Notes: a model not told the origin generated them from the letters alone. Shown: positions 38,192-51,800, numbered from the stretch's first letter. The stretch: DNA of 64,000 nt from Sanghuangporus weigelae (GCA_033182465.1 CP137319.1:124001-188000); one strand, 5' to 3'. Program-made: numbers and translations.

Positions 38192-41100
38192 ATGAGGAAC
38201 GTCGTCTCATGTGCGTTGCTGGCGCTTCCAGGATTCCTGGCTCAATCAGCTCGAGCACGATTAGAATGGAACGGATGGAAAGCGTCGAATGATTCTAACT
38301 ATTTTCAGCCAAATTCCACGGGTTTCAAGCTCCAAAATGGTTTTGAGAGAGTGTTCATCCAGGTGCGCCAACGTAGCGGACACGTCCTGTTATAACACGT
38401 ACTGATTGCTCTGGTTTATCAGCCGTATGGCGAGCATGGTATCCGGGTTCGTGCAGGCATCATGCGTGATCCAACTGGATCCGAACCATCAGTCTTCCTC
38501 GATCCACCGCTAGAAGGTCCCGGAGGAAACGCCGGTCTATCTTTCGATACATTGGTCCCGTTCCGAGGGAATTCTTCCCTTCGGAACGGCAACATCCTTG
38601 CCTCGATCTCTAACGGGATCCTCTCCTTCTATCGAATCTCCACCTCTTCCAACGGTTCCGAGCGCCTCGACTTTTTGACGGGAGAATATACAGACACTAA
38701 GACACTCACTGCTCGGTTTTACAGACAGGATTTCAGAGCAAATAGTTTTGCTGCTGAGTATTCGTTCTCCAGTGACCCGGATGAGATGTTTTTCGGAGCA
38801 GGTCAGCAAGCGTGTTGCAAGGATAATACGGTCAACAAGAAAGGACAGGTTGTGGACTTGTTGAATTTTAATTCGCAAGTGACACTGCCGATTTATATGT
38901 CTAGTAAGGTGTGCAACAGTGTTACTTTACTACTTTGCTCGGGTACAGGTATTGAGTTCCGCACTCAGGGCTATCTCCAATTCTTCAACATGCCAAGTCA
39001 AGGGCGAATTGGTAAGTTCTAGCTTCCTTGACTAATATTGGACTGTCTTCTCGTCATTCAATCTTTTGAATTTTAGAATTCACTCCTTATCGTACTCGAT
39101 ATTTTGCCGACCAGGCTACGGTCGTTGATTATTACATGTGCGAAATTCAAGCACCTGATAGAGGAATACATTGCGGACCTTATACTCAGAACCACGGCCG
39201 AGCCTGGCGATTATGATGCCTTGCAGAAGCAATACACAGCTGTCACAGGTATCAATGCTCTCCATATCATTCTTCTCTGAGCTGAAATGCATTTTCCTAG
39301 GCCGACAACCAATGCCACCTGACTTCATCCTTGGCTACCAGCAATCAAAGCTGAGATATTGGAACGAAACTCAGGTCCTGGACGTAGCGCAACGGTTTCA
39401 TGATGAGCAAGTGAATGTATCGCTCATTGTCGTTGGTGCGCAGTTATTTTCTCGGTTTGTTTGGCCTTTCCTCATAACGGACTGATGGCTCTTAAAGATT
39501 TCTTTGCGTGGAAGTTTCAAGGAGATTGGCAAGCGATTCCTTACCCACATGAAAAAGTCGTCAAACTGACGATTTCTGCGTACTTCTCTTGCATAGGTCT
39601 TTTGATCCGACGTTCTTCCCAGACCCAAAAAGGATGGCAGAAAAAGTGAAGGCACTAACAGGCGCAGAGATGATGGTTTCCTTGTGGCCTAGTGTTGAAG
39701 ACCTCTCAGTCAATTATATTGAGATGCAAAAGAGAGGGTTGCTTGCAACTACACGTGACGGCACAGGTATTTCGGACTCATTCGCGGGCGTGTATACTCG
39801 CCTGATAGACTCGACGAATCCTGAGGCGAGGCAATTTTTGTGTGAGATTCTTGCACTGAGGACTTCGGACTGTAAGACTGATTTCGGGCTTGCTTGGCCT
39901 AGGGAAAAGGCTGAATGATAGCTACTTCTCCATCGGGATCCACAATTTCTGGATTGACCAAGCTGATGGTAAGACTTTATGGCTTCATTTCCATTATAAG
40001 ATCAATTGACTGAGGCAGTTGCGCTTGCGTAGGTGGAAGCCTTGGTGAACCGTTTGTCAATAGTGAGTATTGAACGAATACAAGTGTCGACTATGTAAAT
40101 GTCGCATCCTTCCTGTAGATGGGCAGGACCTGATCAACTCTCTCCCTTACGCGCGCACGTTCAGCCAATACTTCCTCGGAACTCAGGAGGGGTCAGGAAA
40201 GATGTATCCCTGGCTTCACCAACAAGCCATTGATGAGGGATTTTCGAATCTTACGGACTATAGTCTTACCTCTTCGCCATCAACGTTTGCATCTAGGCAG
40301 TGCCGATTCATGTCCTTAACGCGAAGCACGTTTCTTGGTGGCCAGCGATTCTGCTCATATCTGTGGAGCGGTGACACCAGCTCAAGGTTTGACGTTCTTC
40401 TCCAACAGGTCACTGCAGGCGTATCAGCGGGAGCGTCTGGCATCTCGTCCTGGACGCTTGATATTGGTGGGTTCACTGGACTGAACATCACAACAGATTT
40501 TGTAAGTTCGGGTGCGATTTAAGAGTGTGGTATTGGCTGAGCGAACTGACAGGGCAGGGAGCTGTTCGTCAAGTGGTTGAGCATGGGTGTGTTTTTACCT
40601 TATGTGAGTTTGTTTATGTAGAGGCGGTGCACTGTCATTTTAATCTCGCGTGTCCAAAGATGCGAGTACATGGGTGGGTCTCTCCTAACTAAAGGGATAG
40701 GACTTCCGCTCACTATACGATACATGTCCTAGCGATCGTGACTGCGATATTCTCCCAAATACTGTCCCGCCAATAGGGAATAATTGTCCAAATGAGGTGT
40801 TTCTTGTCTTTTCCTTTACGGATCTAGTACTGATTCCTATGGACTAGCCATGGTCATACGGAGAAGACAACTTTGAAATTATCAAGCAATATATCGCCTT
40901 GCGATACAGTCTTGTACCTTACGTCAAGCGTCTCTTCCAAATGTTACAAGAGTCGGGGAAAACCATCGTCCGTGCTCTGTATTATGATTTCTCTTCGGAC
41001 GAAACGATCATCAATGGCACGGCCCGAAACGATCCTGCCATCGTGCATCAGTACATGTTCGGTAAGTTGGAACTATGTGAAGGAAGATAGAAAACATTCT

Positions 41101-41428
41101 GCTCTAACCATGTCTTGCGTCGATTGGGACTCAGGTCCGAGACTCCTGGTCTCCCCAAATGGCATTCAAGGGGCGACGTCCAAGATGGTATATCTTCCCC
41201 AGCTCACTGACGAAATGCTTCGCCAAAACTTCACATGGACGCACTGGTAAATATTACACGCTATTCTCTATGATATGGAATGATTCGATGATATGCTACT
41301 CGCGTCGTAGGTGGAGCAGCAAAAGCTTTGGCGCAGGCGGGCAGACGATCAACATCTCCGCGCCGCTTAATCAGATCCCTGTGTTCTATCTCGGTAGTAA
41401 GGAGGATATATTGACAGGGAACATATGA
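38192..41428 (+). CDS. Glycoside hydrolase family 31 (alpha-glucosidase/xylosidase type), apparently frameshifted
   Basis: Predicted secreted glycosidase. Signal peptide MRNVVSCALLALPGFLAQSA, then an N-terminal galactose-mutarotase-like domain (FGAGQQACCKD) and a TIM barrel with the candidate nucleophile region NFWIDQADGG and acid/base region LWSGDTSSRFD, ending GSKEDILTGNI. Early exons are 38192-38362, 38423-38908, 38969-39011 and 39077-39248. In the last, VVDYY (to about 39134) and KFKHLIEEYIADL (from about 39142) are in different frames. The exon is one base out of phase with the next (GRQPMPPDF), consistent with loss of five bases. All downstream exons splice cleanly, including one GC-AG intron (39529-39596). 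So it is either a young pseudogene or carries a sequence error. Confidence 0.85.
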
Positions 41429-42365
41429 TCAGGATTCAGATTCCAAACACTAACCTGTAGCTCAATTGTTTGTTTGTTTTGGCGTCCGGCGTCGGTCATG
41501 TATGGTCGGAGTTGAAATTTCTCAACGCCGATTACAAGGGATTATATAATGTCATGTTTTCAGTACTCATTCGAGTTTCTTGCCTTCTTGTCTATGTCTG
41601 GTCCGATATTCGGTACGATGCCGAGTCAATATTTATTCATCGGAGGAAACTTCAATCTAGGGTCCGTCCAAAAATTGTCTGAAAATCATTGATTAGACAC
41701 GTCCGTCCCATGCCCCAGACACGTTTGCGTATTTGTTCTCCATTATGTTATGTCAGGACCAGATCCGTCTTCTTTTGCGCGAAACCACAATCACGAATTT
41801 CAATCTGGTCTTCGTTTGCAAGGCTCAGAAAGAGCTCGCTACGTGCTCTTTTGCGAACTCTGGGTAACAGTATATATCTCGTTAGTTCGAGAAGCATAAA
41901 AACGCCCGAATCTCTGGATGCAAAATGTCTCCAGACCCGGCGTCTTGACTTCATCGTGATGCCAGCAATCTCAACTGAAACGCGATCCGTTGCCTTGAAT
42001 CAGGCTGAAAGAATCTTAATATGACGAAATGTCCATATCATGTCATGAACGCCTTAGATAGGGCATTACATAACTTCTCGTCATTCGTACGGTACGTATG
42101 CTTTCTTGACACCAGGAAGAGGTTTCAAACAGATGCGACAGCCAAGCAGTATTTGCGTGTCATCACGAGTAAAATCACTCGTCAGGATGTTTTCACAGGT
42201 GGCTTTACAACAGGAAGAGCGCAACAATCAACGTCAACATTACCTCCTCTTCCAACACGATTAACTTGAAGGACGGGACATGCGAGCTACTTGTTTAAAA
42301 TCCAGATCCGCCCCTGTGTCTTAGTGATCCGATTCCGTCTCACTTTCCGCTCAAGAACAAACGAT
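41429..42365. other. Intergenic region between GH31 and the S10 pseudogene
   Basis: No recognisable coding sequence, although a 111-codon frame at 41689-42024 exists without domain similarity. The 5' half of the carboxypeptidase present in the intact copy (signal peptide, GGPGASS, GESYAG) was not found here, so the pseudogene appears truncated or its 5' part is fully eroded. Confidence 0.45.
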
Positions 42366-44026
42366 GTAACTCGTCAGGAAATTGAGGAAAGGGAGCTAAA
42401 GCGCGTGATTGGATCAAGCAGAAGACGGAGAAGTGAAAACAGCATTTGGATGGTCGCGCGAATGGCACTATCGACCCAATTCATGGATGTTTTTAAGTAA
42501 AGAGATTCAGCAGTACGTTTTGATCTTCTCGATTTCACACAGTGAGTCAGATTTCGTTGAGTCACTTTGTTCTATCATTCTGATTTGTCTCAGCAGATTT
42601 CTTTCCCAAATTTGGGTACCTATGGTCCATCCGATGTACAATGCGGATCACTTATAGGATGCGTATGCTGCTCTGATTGACTTTTTTTGCTATAGTTTAC
42701 AATATTCCGAATGCAAGATCACCTCCACTAGCTCTTGATCCGGCAACATTCTTCAACGGTACGTCATCTTTCTCATCTTCAAGTACTTTCAAAAAATTGT
42801 TCCTTTTTTGATTTGCAGTTTACTTGATGCTGATGCAGACGACCGAGCCTGCACGGCGTTGCATGCTTCATCAAGCAAAAATTTGGACATTGCAAATTGG
42901 GTACTCCTTCGGCTCTTCTTTGAATGCAAGTACGCGGAGTTTGTGTGTCATTACAACTTCCACGATTCATATTTGCCGGGATGGAATCGGGAACAAACGT
43001 CTTTGGTGATGCAAGTAAGCACTTTGGCTCGCCCCTTTTGAATTTCATGACCAACACGTGGTATCAGAGGCGTCGAGTGCGTGATGACTTTCACTCGATA
43101 GAATTACTGTTAATGGCTTCGAAGATTTTTCTCAGACTCGTCGCATTCTTTGACGAATTAGCCGCGAACGCAAGTGCGTGTGGTGTATCTGCTATCATTT
43201 ACTCTGGAAACGACGATTTTGTCCTCCCTCACTTTAGCAGCAGAAGTAAACCATCTTACTTCTCTTTATTAATGTTTCGCTCTGATAGTCTGGTTATTTA
43301 TAGTTCCGATCCAGGTATATCTCGCCGGGTTCCAACCATCAATGCTTCGTCTTTCTAATGAACTACCGGTGATAGAATACGATCTTTTGGTGGTATTCAG
43401 GGGTTCACATGCAAGCCGTCGACACCTTTTACAGATGATTCTGGCAATCCTGCGGGGATCGTGCATCGAGAACTCAATTGGGACGTATGCCCTCATTGCT
43501 GATTCAGGCCATGAGGTGCCCGAGTTCACGCTAGAAGCGGCGGTGTATTTATTTTCTATGCGGCCGCCAAGAAGTTAAATCCTCAGCCGACGTAGGTGAA
43601 TTGTGTATGTCCGTTGTTCCCGATCGCCAATTCATTGAATCGTGCTGTCCCTCAAGTACTTACCGATATTATCCCTCGGGTCCTACCTTCGTCTGATGAC
43701 CGCAGGCATTCCTTCTCTTCCGAGAGTTCATCCTCGGGAACAACTCCACGGGACTCGTCACCAACTCATCCGATGGCGAGAGCGGAGGAGGAGATGAGTA
43801 TTCCTCGCATCCCATGGGTGACATTCTCCCCGGCGATTCCGCGATCCTATTCGGGTCGGGCACGACAACATCGGTATTTGTGGCTCCGCCTGCGACGATT
43901 GCGTCGTGGGAGGCGTTCCTTACTTCTGTCCAGAGCGTGGATGCTGCTGCGGCTTCTGCGACTTTTGGTCCTGGGGCAAGTGGCGCTGTGGACCCGAGTA
44001 CGTCTTCTGCGGGAGCAAGAGGATAG
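42366..44026 (+). pseudogene. S10 serine carboxypeptidase pseudogene (3' part only)
   Basis: Matches the 3' half of the intact gene at 48834-52047 exon by exon. Examples are RQEIEERELKR (intact HQEVEERERRR), GRANGTIDP followed by a stop after GCF, ARSPPLALDPATFFN, DDRACTALHASSSKN, NVFGDAS, VAFFDELAANASACGVSAI, SGNDDF, and FREFILGNNSTGLVTNSSDG. Lesions include the TAA after GCF, an extra T near 43385 that shifts the GGIQGF exon, and a stop after SSAGARG that removes the hydrophobic C-terminal tail. The catalytic Ser half is absent. The micro-exons of 7 nt (43070-43076) and 11 nt (43304-43314) are still recognisable. Non-functional as a peptidase. Confidence 0.85.
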
Positions 44027-44945
44027 GTAGATGTATCGAGCATCTATTTGTCATGCAAAGTGTTTCCTGGATATTCTGAATCCCCAGTGCAGGCTATCTG
44101 AGATTCTTACAAACTCCAAGCCATGGTGTAATCTTTAGATGGAGCATCAGTAACCAGTATTGCTATTGCGAATCAATCACGATGACCATCACATGACTTT
44201 ATAGTCCCCGCCGGCATTGAAGTGTGCCTGTGTGTACCCTCGCAGTTGCTTCTCAGCTTAAAAGTGTAGATTGACTTATGTTTGCGTGCAGTTCCACTCG
44301 TTCGTTACTCACGCCACGATGATAGGTTCTCCACATTCTAGTAGTGCTAACTCGTGTAAAGATGAATTGAAAATTTCCGTCTCTGTCGGTAAAGTCGAGT
44401 CTTTTCTTCGCTTGGTGAAACTAGCTGTGCAGACTCGTTCATGTTCCAGAATGCTGTTCTGACGAGTGGGAGATCTAGAGGAGGCCGGGTTGAGTTTCTG
44501 CCTCGAATTACATTCGTTATCAGTGTCATTTCGGAAAATTTTCCCCTATCATAAGTATCACGGCAGCATGCTCAAACCCGTGCGTCCCATCGGAAGAGCA
44601 CCGACGATGGCTTTCTGTCATTGCGTAAGAAAAGGCAAGAAATCGAATTTGAAGCGGAGACTGAGCGTGGGAGCTGACCCAATGCAGCGATCATATCGGG
44701 ATTATCCGTTCCTGGAGATTTTCGTAAGAATATGAATCTCTTGTCCATTCCATTCGTCTGAACCTGCTCCTCATCTTCAAGTTCTTTTTGCCTGATGCCT
44801 GAGCGCTCGGACTTCCCACGCCTTCAGGGTGTTCCAGTATATATCAGAGCTGAAATCTTGTCTCGTCGAATGTCGGACCCCTTCTTTTCTCAGCTTCCAA
44901 CTCTCTGTGTCACTTAAACTTTGCTTGCGATTCTTCACGCTGCAT
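44027..44945. other. Intergenic region upstream of the M20 gene
   Basis: Contains an AT-rich stretch and a TATATAT word at about 44838, roughly 110 bp before the M20 start codon. Short frames at 44271 and 44466 have no recognisable domain. An upstream in-frame extension of the first M20 exon is open to 44829 but has no better start codon. Confidence 0.4.
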
Positions 44946-47553
44946 ATGGACCACCACACTCCTGGTTGTTTTGACGGATTTCTCTCCTTGTTTTCTCGAA
45001 AAGCTAAACTTGAATCTGTACTTGCCACCGGAGAAGAGAATGTATTTGCCAAAGCCATTGCAAACCAAGACCGAACGAAATCGAATGCTATCGGCGTATG
45101 TGCCCTTCGGTTTCTGAATCATGAGATTATAATACTAATAGCAGATTGGTATTCAAAGTCTAGCTGTCCTTTCTGTTGTTCGTATGTCTCTGGTACGGAT
45201 GCGAAGGATACTGCATCTTGGGCGCTCGACATGCCCGAAGAAATTGACCCGCCGCCTTATGCTGTTGCTTTTGGCGAATCTATCTACCGCCCAGATGTCA
45301 TGAATACTATCGAAAAGGAGGTAATGTCTTTGGACGACGAGTTACGCGATCTCAACCTCAAGATCCACGGTAGGCGCACTTCATTTGTATTTCCCAGCAG
45401 CCAAGTCTAAGCTTTGAACGCATAAATTATAGACCATCCGGAAATTGGTTTTCAAGAATTGTGCGTACTATTTAGTCGCACTTTGCATCAAATATATATT
45501 TGATCCCCTTTGCTTATCTGATCAGCTACGCGCATGATACCTTGACAGAGTTTATGCGCTCGCATGAATTCAAAGTCACTCCTCACCTCGCGGGTATCAA
45601 GACCGCTTGGAGAGCAGAATGGTCATATGGCAAGGGTGGGCGCACGCTCGGAGTCAACGCGGAAATGGATGCTTTACCCGGCATCGGGCACGCGTTAGTA
45701 ATTTGTCCCAGTAATTGGTGTGTTTAATCACCGTCACTGATATCATTTGACCTATTCTGTGTTTTTTCGGTGAATAGATGTGGACATAACCTGATAGCGG
45801 TATCAGGAGTTGCTGTGGCAATCGCAGCCAAGGCGGCTATGAAAGCACACCAGATACCAGGGAGAGTGGTTCTTCTTGGTACACCAGGTTCTTAAATTTT
45901 TTTTTTCTGTCGTTCTTGTCACAAGACCTTGACGTCAACTGACGGGTGTTCGTTGTGAAGCCGAGGAAGGTGGAGGCGGAAAAGTCTTGCTTCTCGAGCG
46001 CGGCGCTTACAAGGACATGGATCTTTGCGTCATGTCTCATCCCGGGCCTGGGTTGAAAAATTCGGCATTCTCAGGGCCATACCTGGCTATTCAACCTTTG
46101 GCCGTAGAATACTTCGGTCACACGTAGGTTATCAACATATTTTCCTTCATTTATACAGATTGATAGGTTTCATTCGATTTAGCGCTCATGCAGCGTATGC
46201 ACCTTGGGAAGGGCAGAACGCGTTAGACGCCGCGGTGCTCGCATATAATGGGATTTCGATGCTTCGCCAACAGATAAAGCCGGATTGTCGCGTGCATGGA
46301 ATCATTCAAGGCAGAGACTGGGCGGCCAACGGTAAGTTATTAAAAATTGAGCACCTTTTCTTTACAAAACCTTCACTCGTCTCCCGTCCTGTACGTCCAT
46401 CTAGATCGAACAGAGTATTGATTTCAGTTTCCTCAGTTATTCCGGACTATGCAAAAATGCAATGGATCGTTCGTGCTCCGTCATACACGGAGCTTACAGA
46501 GCTTCTGAAGCGCGTGCGAGCTTGCATCGAGTATGTTGTTCCCCCCCCCCCCCTCCTCCTCCCAATCTTTCATTTCGTTTACGAATCTGATATCTTCGGG
46601 CCACAGAGCGGCAGGTGTTGCGTCGGGCTGTAGAATTGAGATATCGGAAGGCATTGCGTACTACGAGCTGCGTCAGAATCCCGTCCTAGGTAATTGTATT
46701 TTCTTTCCTTCTTGAGACCTTACTCAACTACTTTTCTAATCACCCTGACTCATTTTCATTGAACACTCAAAGAACAGGAATTCTTCGCGACCGTCAAGGA
46801 GAGATACGATATGCGGTTCACTCCGCGGGAGATCAATGCATCAACGGATTTTGTAAGTCGTCCTTAGTTTCTATTAGGCACGCAACTGGCAGTCTAGGCC
46901 GAGCTACAACCAGACTCATGTCGATCCGCTAATGCCGGGAAGTTTACATGCTAACGCTAAACTTTACTTTTGTTGCAATCGATCCTTGAACCTTGTCCCC
47001 ACGTCATCGTGCGGAAAATCTTCACTTACGAAACTTAAACTATTTTCGCGTGGGTCTGGATGGATGGACCTGTGTAAATCAGGGAAACGTCACCTATGGT
47101 GAAGTTTAATATTTCTGCCTTGTCTGAATGTACTTCTTACTTTCGTGCTTGGTATCATTCCGTAGCGCTTCCCGCGATTCATCCATTATACGGTACGCTT
47201 CAAAGTTTACTCTTCATAATGTACCTGGACTTATGAAACTCGACTTCATTCACCCAGCAATCCCTACTCAACCTAATGGCGGTAATCATACCCCCGAATT
47301 CACGCAGTCCTCGCGTACACCGGAAGCTTATGCGGCTGCGATGCGCGTCGCGAAGGGTCTTGCTCTCGTCGGAATTCGTGTTCTCGATGATGCTACATTT
47401 TTCAAGCAAGTGAGTACTTCCTTCTTCCTTTTTATCAGTATCGAGATGTAATGCATGCTGAACTGGGTCTCTTCTTTCTCGCGAAAGGTACGAAAATCTT
47501 TCGAAGATGCGACGAAGAGAGCTCCCGAAAGAAGGAATGTGGACAGGTCGTAA
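44946..47553 (+). CDS. M20 family amidohydrolase (PM20D2-like dipeptidase)
   Basis: Zinc-type amidohydrolase of the M20D group, related to enzymes that cleave beta-alanyl or similar dipeptides and N-acyl amino acids. The core reads GESIYRPDVMNTI, LNLKIHDHPEIGFQEFYAHD, GVNAEMDALPGIGHACGHNL (metal and catalytic region, the last part joined across an intron), TPAEEGGGG (catalytic Glu), SHPGPG, GHTAHAAYAPWEGQNALDAA (dimerisation-domain signature) and NGGNHTPEF (a metal-ligand His), ending RNVDRS. All joins after residue about 60 keep frame. The exon before DTASWALD is uncertain: several donor and acceptor pairs near 45096-45209 are possible. Intron 45888-45960 has a weak donor (GTTCTT). It appears intact and lies between the two inverted S10 copies. 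Confidence 0.9.
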
Positions 47554-48833
47554 TTTCATGATATATTATGATTATTTTTAAACAAAGAATATCAGAAAAG
47601 CGCATTCTACATAAAGCAAGTTGGATGTCAGGTATCATGTATGCATTGACACAATACGTATGTACATTTCACATTGCATCTCCTTTCAAAACCTCAACGA
47701 TGCTCCTCCCTCTCCTCCGGTGCGATCTTTGAAGTAAATCCCATATCATTTGACAAAGAACATGTGCATAGCAGAGGAATTGGCATAGCCGAGTGCAAAA
47801 GAAGCACGGTAGAGTCTACCGAACGGGAACCAGGTTGCGAACTGTGATCGTAGTTTGATACCAAGCAGATCATTTGGTTTCTATCCATCCCGAGATAGCC
47901 AAGCAGGCATTCGAGTGGATCCAGGGTAAGGATTAGTCCATGTCAGATGCACCTGGCACGAACATAACCCAATAGAACATTTTCAACCATAATTCATCTT
48001 ATAGTGGGATCCCATCAGTAACAACTCGTCCCGACATTGAGTCGGGAGCAACATCTTCTTCTTACCAAGGCAAGTAGAGTTTATGTGGGTCATCGATTGA
48101 TGATCAGGGCTGGACGTATCAATACACCCTGGCTGAAGTAGAAACTGATCGTGTATTCTGTCTCGAGGAAAGTATGAAAACGTGAAAGATTCAAAAAGAG
48201 ATGGATCTGGGCGAGTCAAGAGTTCTTCGTATTATCACTGCTCTATCAATCGATTTAGGGCGGAAGGACCAGTACGTCTACTCCGCTAGCTATATTACGA
48301 TCGGTTTTCAAACCTAGTTCCTTTGAAAAACTCGTCCTTGCCACTAGGATAGAGCACACAGACCTGATTAGGCGGTACGTTGATATGGATCATCCCAAAC
48401 AAGATATTAAAGTAGCTGAGCACAAGGCGTTGCAAGCGTCTACCATGTGACCCGAGCGAAGATAAGATTATGTTTTGCGCTCATAGTTTCACGAAGAGAG
48501 GGGCGACGTTTATCCTCAGATAACTGAGCAGAGCACTCAAGGGCGACCGGGAAATATCAAATGAGCGCAACCAACCAACATTTTCGATTGCGCGACCGAT
48601 AGAGTATACAGGCCCCTCAGTAGCATCTGCCCGCGACATTGAAAACGGGTCGAGATACCGAAGCAGAAATGATGGATGATAAAGGCATCGAGAAGTTTAG
48701 AGCATGCGAGCTGTTCAATCTCTTGAAGTTGAGTCAATTTCAGACTGACTACTGTCCCAAATCAAATTTCAATGCATACAGGGCATGAGTCAGCCAGATT
48801 CATTCTAATTACCTGGGTATAGGAACCCCAAAT
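47554..48833. other. Convergent intergenic region, no gene seen
   Basis: Between the 3' ends of the M20 gene and the intact carboxypeptidase. No reading frame over 80 codons and no recognisable repeat family. The segments near 48060-48140 and 48640-48700 share words such as GACATTGA, GGGTC, GATGATC and AAGCAGAAA with weak similarity, possibly old duplicated sequence, but not enough to annotate. Confidence 0.4.
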
Positions 48834-51800
48834 TCAAAACATGCAGAATCCAGCCAGTGTCATGAAGACAACCTGAATGACCAAATTGATACGCAATACA
48901 CCGCCTGATCCTCTCGCTCCCGCAGAAGACGAACTCGGATCCACAGCCCCTGACGCAGAAGTCGCAGAAGTCGCGGCAGCATCCGCGTTCTGGACAGAAG
49001 CAAAGAACGCCTCCCACGACGCAATTGTCGCAGACGGAGCCACAAACATCGACGTTGCCGTCCCCAATCCGAATAGGATCGCGGACTCACCGGGCAGGAT
49101 GTCACCTACAAGGAGCAAAGGATCCTCGCCCCCGACGACAGTCTCACCATCGGACGAATTGGTGACCAGCCCTGTGGAGTTGTTTCCGAGGATGAATTCT
49201 CGGAAGAGGACAAATGCCTGAGGTTGTCAGACGAAAGGCAAGACCCAAGGGATAATGTCGGTAGGAGCGAGACCCGAAGCGGAACAGTAGCAGCGGGTAT
49301 AAATACATAGGCCAATAACGTCGGAGCAAGCAATGAATATTCGTCAGTCTTAGGCACACCTTGAAAAAACAAATGAACATACTGCTTCAGGTGTGAACTC
49401 GGGCACCTCATGGCCAGAATTAGCAATGAGCGCATACGTCCAATTCCGTTCTTGGTGCACGATCCCCGCAAAGTTGCCAGAATCATCTGTGAAAGGCGTC
49501 GACGGCTGGCGCGTGAACCCTTGAATGCCACCAAAGGTCGTGTTCTGTCAACCGGTAGTTTATTAGAATGACGAAGCACTGATAATGAGAATGACATATA
49601 CCTGGATTGTAACTGGAATCAATTTGGATATTAGAATGTTTTTTATCAATAAGAATAAGAGAAGCAAGTTGAGCTTACTTTCACTGCTAAAGTGCGGTAC
49701 GACCGTGTCGTCGTTTCCTGAGTATATGATTACAGATACTCCACGCGTACTTGCATTGGTAGCCAAGTCATCAAAGAATGCGACGGGTCTGGGGAGAATC
49801 CGGGAAGTAAATAACAATCATTCATTCTATAAGACGAAAGGCATCACACACTCGACGCCTGTGAAACCACACATTAGTCATGGCATCCGGAAGAAGTGAT
49901 TCAAGCTGCTTACTTGGATCGCCAAAGACGTTCGCACCCGGTCCTATTCCGGTAGACATGAATATGGTCCGCGTTGATTATGTAAGGCTCTTACACACCT
50001 GACCTGAAGGAAGAGTTGAACGGATAATTGATTTGTAGAGTCCAGTTCTTGCTCGTTGGGGCATGAAGCGCCGTACGCGTTCGGTTGTCTTCAATACCGA
50101 GAGCAAGGCTTGTTTATCTATGGTGGGATGATACGAAACAGAGACTTTACGACGTACCATTAAAGAAAGTTGTCGGATCAAGAGCCAGTGGAGGCGCTCT
50201 TGCGTCCGGTACGTCGTACGGCTAACATGAAATTTTAATTCATAACCGATTTCAAGTTGGCTGGAATGCCCCTCAGACGTACGTTGAATGGACCAAAGTC
50301 GTCCAGCGTAGGAATGACAGACTCCTGAGATAAATCTACAGCAGAAATCCGATTAGATAATAGGACATGAAACAACGTTCAAAGCAGCTCACTCCACGGC
50401 ACCGAGAAGTTCAACGCATAATCTTCCACTTCCGAACTGAGGAAACACCCGTAGAACGGGTCGATAGTCCCATTCGCGCGTCCCGTCAAGTCTCGCTTCC
50501 CCTTCTCGCTTCTCTTCTCTTTAATCCACTCTCGGCGTCTCCGTTCCCTTTCCTCGACTTCTTGATGAGTCGGTGGGACTTGTCGCTTCACTAAGCCCGT
50601 TTCAGGGCTTTCGACACCACGAGCGATGGCGAGCAAGTTCTTCCTGATGAGCGTTGGTGGACGACTTGCGAGTTGGAGTGCGCGAGCTTGTTCTGTCGGT
50701 TGTTGTGTCGGACCTACGGGTGGGAACTTGGATGTTTGTGGGTATGTAAGATTGAAGTCGTATCCACAGAGATGGGTCCTAGAACGCGAAAACAAACTTA
50801 TTATATTGGAGGTATCATGGCTAGGATAGAAGACGTACTGCTCTCTAAAGTACTCGTAAACTTCAGGGTCATATCCGATTAACTGCGGATACGTCTCGAT
50901 GACAGATAACTAAATCCAAGTTAGCTTGTCTCTGTATTACGATCAAGTACTCATATTTACCATAGGAAGTTCCTCGTACTCAGGTTCGGCGCCCATCGCT
51001 CCATTTCCTATCGCAATCTTCGACAAGTTGACAGGTGGGTTTGGGGTGGAGAAAATAGCTTTCGTGATGTATGGCTGAATGAACAGAAAATGAATTGCAT
51101 GTTCCGACTGACAGGAAGTAAAGGTTCATATCTCACAATGTATGTTCCAGCATAACTTTCTCCAGTGAGAAGCAGTGGCCGACTCGCGAGACTGGGAAAT
51201 ATCTTCACGAGGTTCCTCAAGAAGTTGAGCTTGTGGATAACATTGCGCTTAGTTACTTTTGATATAGGATTTGATTAAGTACTCACGAAATCTTCGCCCA
51301 TCTGATCCTCATCAACAACTGGGACGACGGTGAGCTGTTTACATTATGGAATCACTGAGGTATCACATACTATAACCGCCATTTGACTCCGCGGTTGAGA
51401 AGCCTGTACCACTGAACTGCAGATTAAGACGGTGAACAACTGTTGATCGCTTCAACTCACACAGGCTGGTCCACCCATATGTAATCTGCCAGCTTGTCCC
51501 AGCTGAAATTATTCGGAGCCATGCTTCCGGAATCCGTGACATGCAACGGACCATTTTCGAGAATCAATCCGAGCATACTCGACGCGCCGGGCCTGCAATA
51601 ATCAGATCAGCTGATCTTAGGCTATTTACAAAACGCAACACAAACCCTCCGTTCAACCAAAGTGCCCACGGCGCCGAAAGATTTTCATCAGCACCAGCCG
51701 TCAATGATCCATTCTTGCTCTCAAAGCCCCAGAAAAAGAGTGTGTCATTCGGGTGGTTCGTCCGGTTCACTGGGATATTCCCTGCCCAGTTGCGGCTTAA

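Noticed and set aside
48877-49221. Plus-strand frame of 114 codons opposite the S10 C-terminus
   Set aside because: Antisense shadow of the real minus-strand exon, which continues the peptidase and its GPI-type tail.
50109-50150. 42-nt intron between FFNG and SLALGIEDN in the S10 gene
   Set aside because: A 69-nt intron (50157-50089) gives FFNDNRTRTALHAP, is of normal size, and matches the splice pattern of the pseudogene (FFNDDRACTALHAS).
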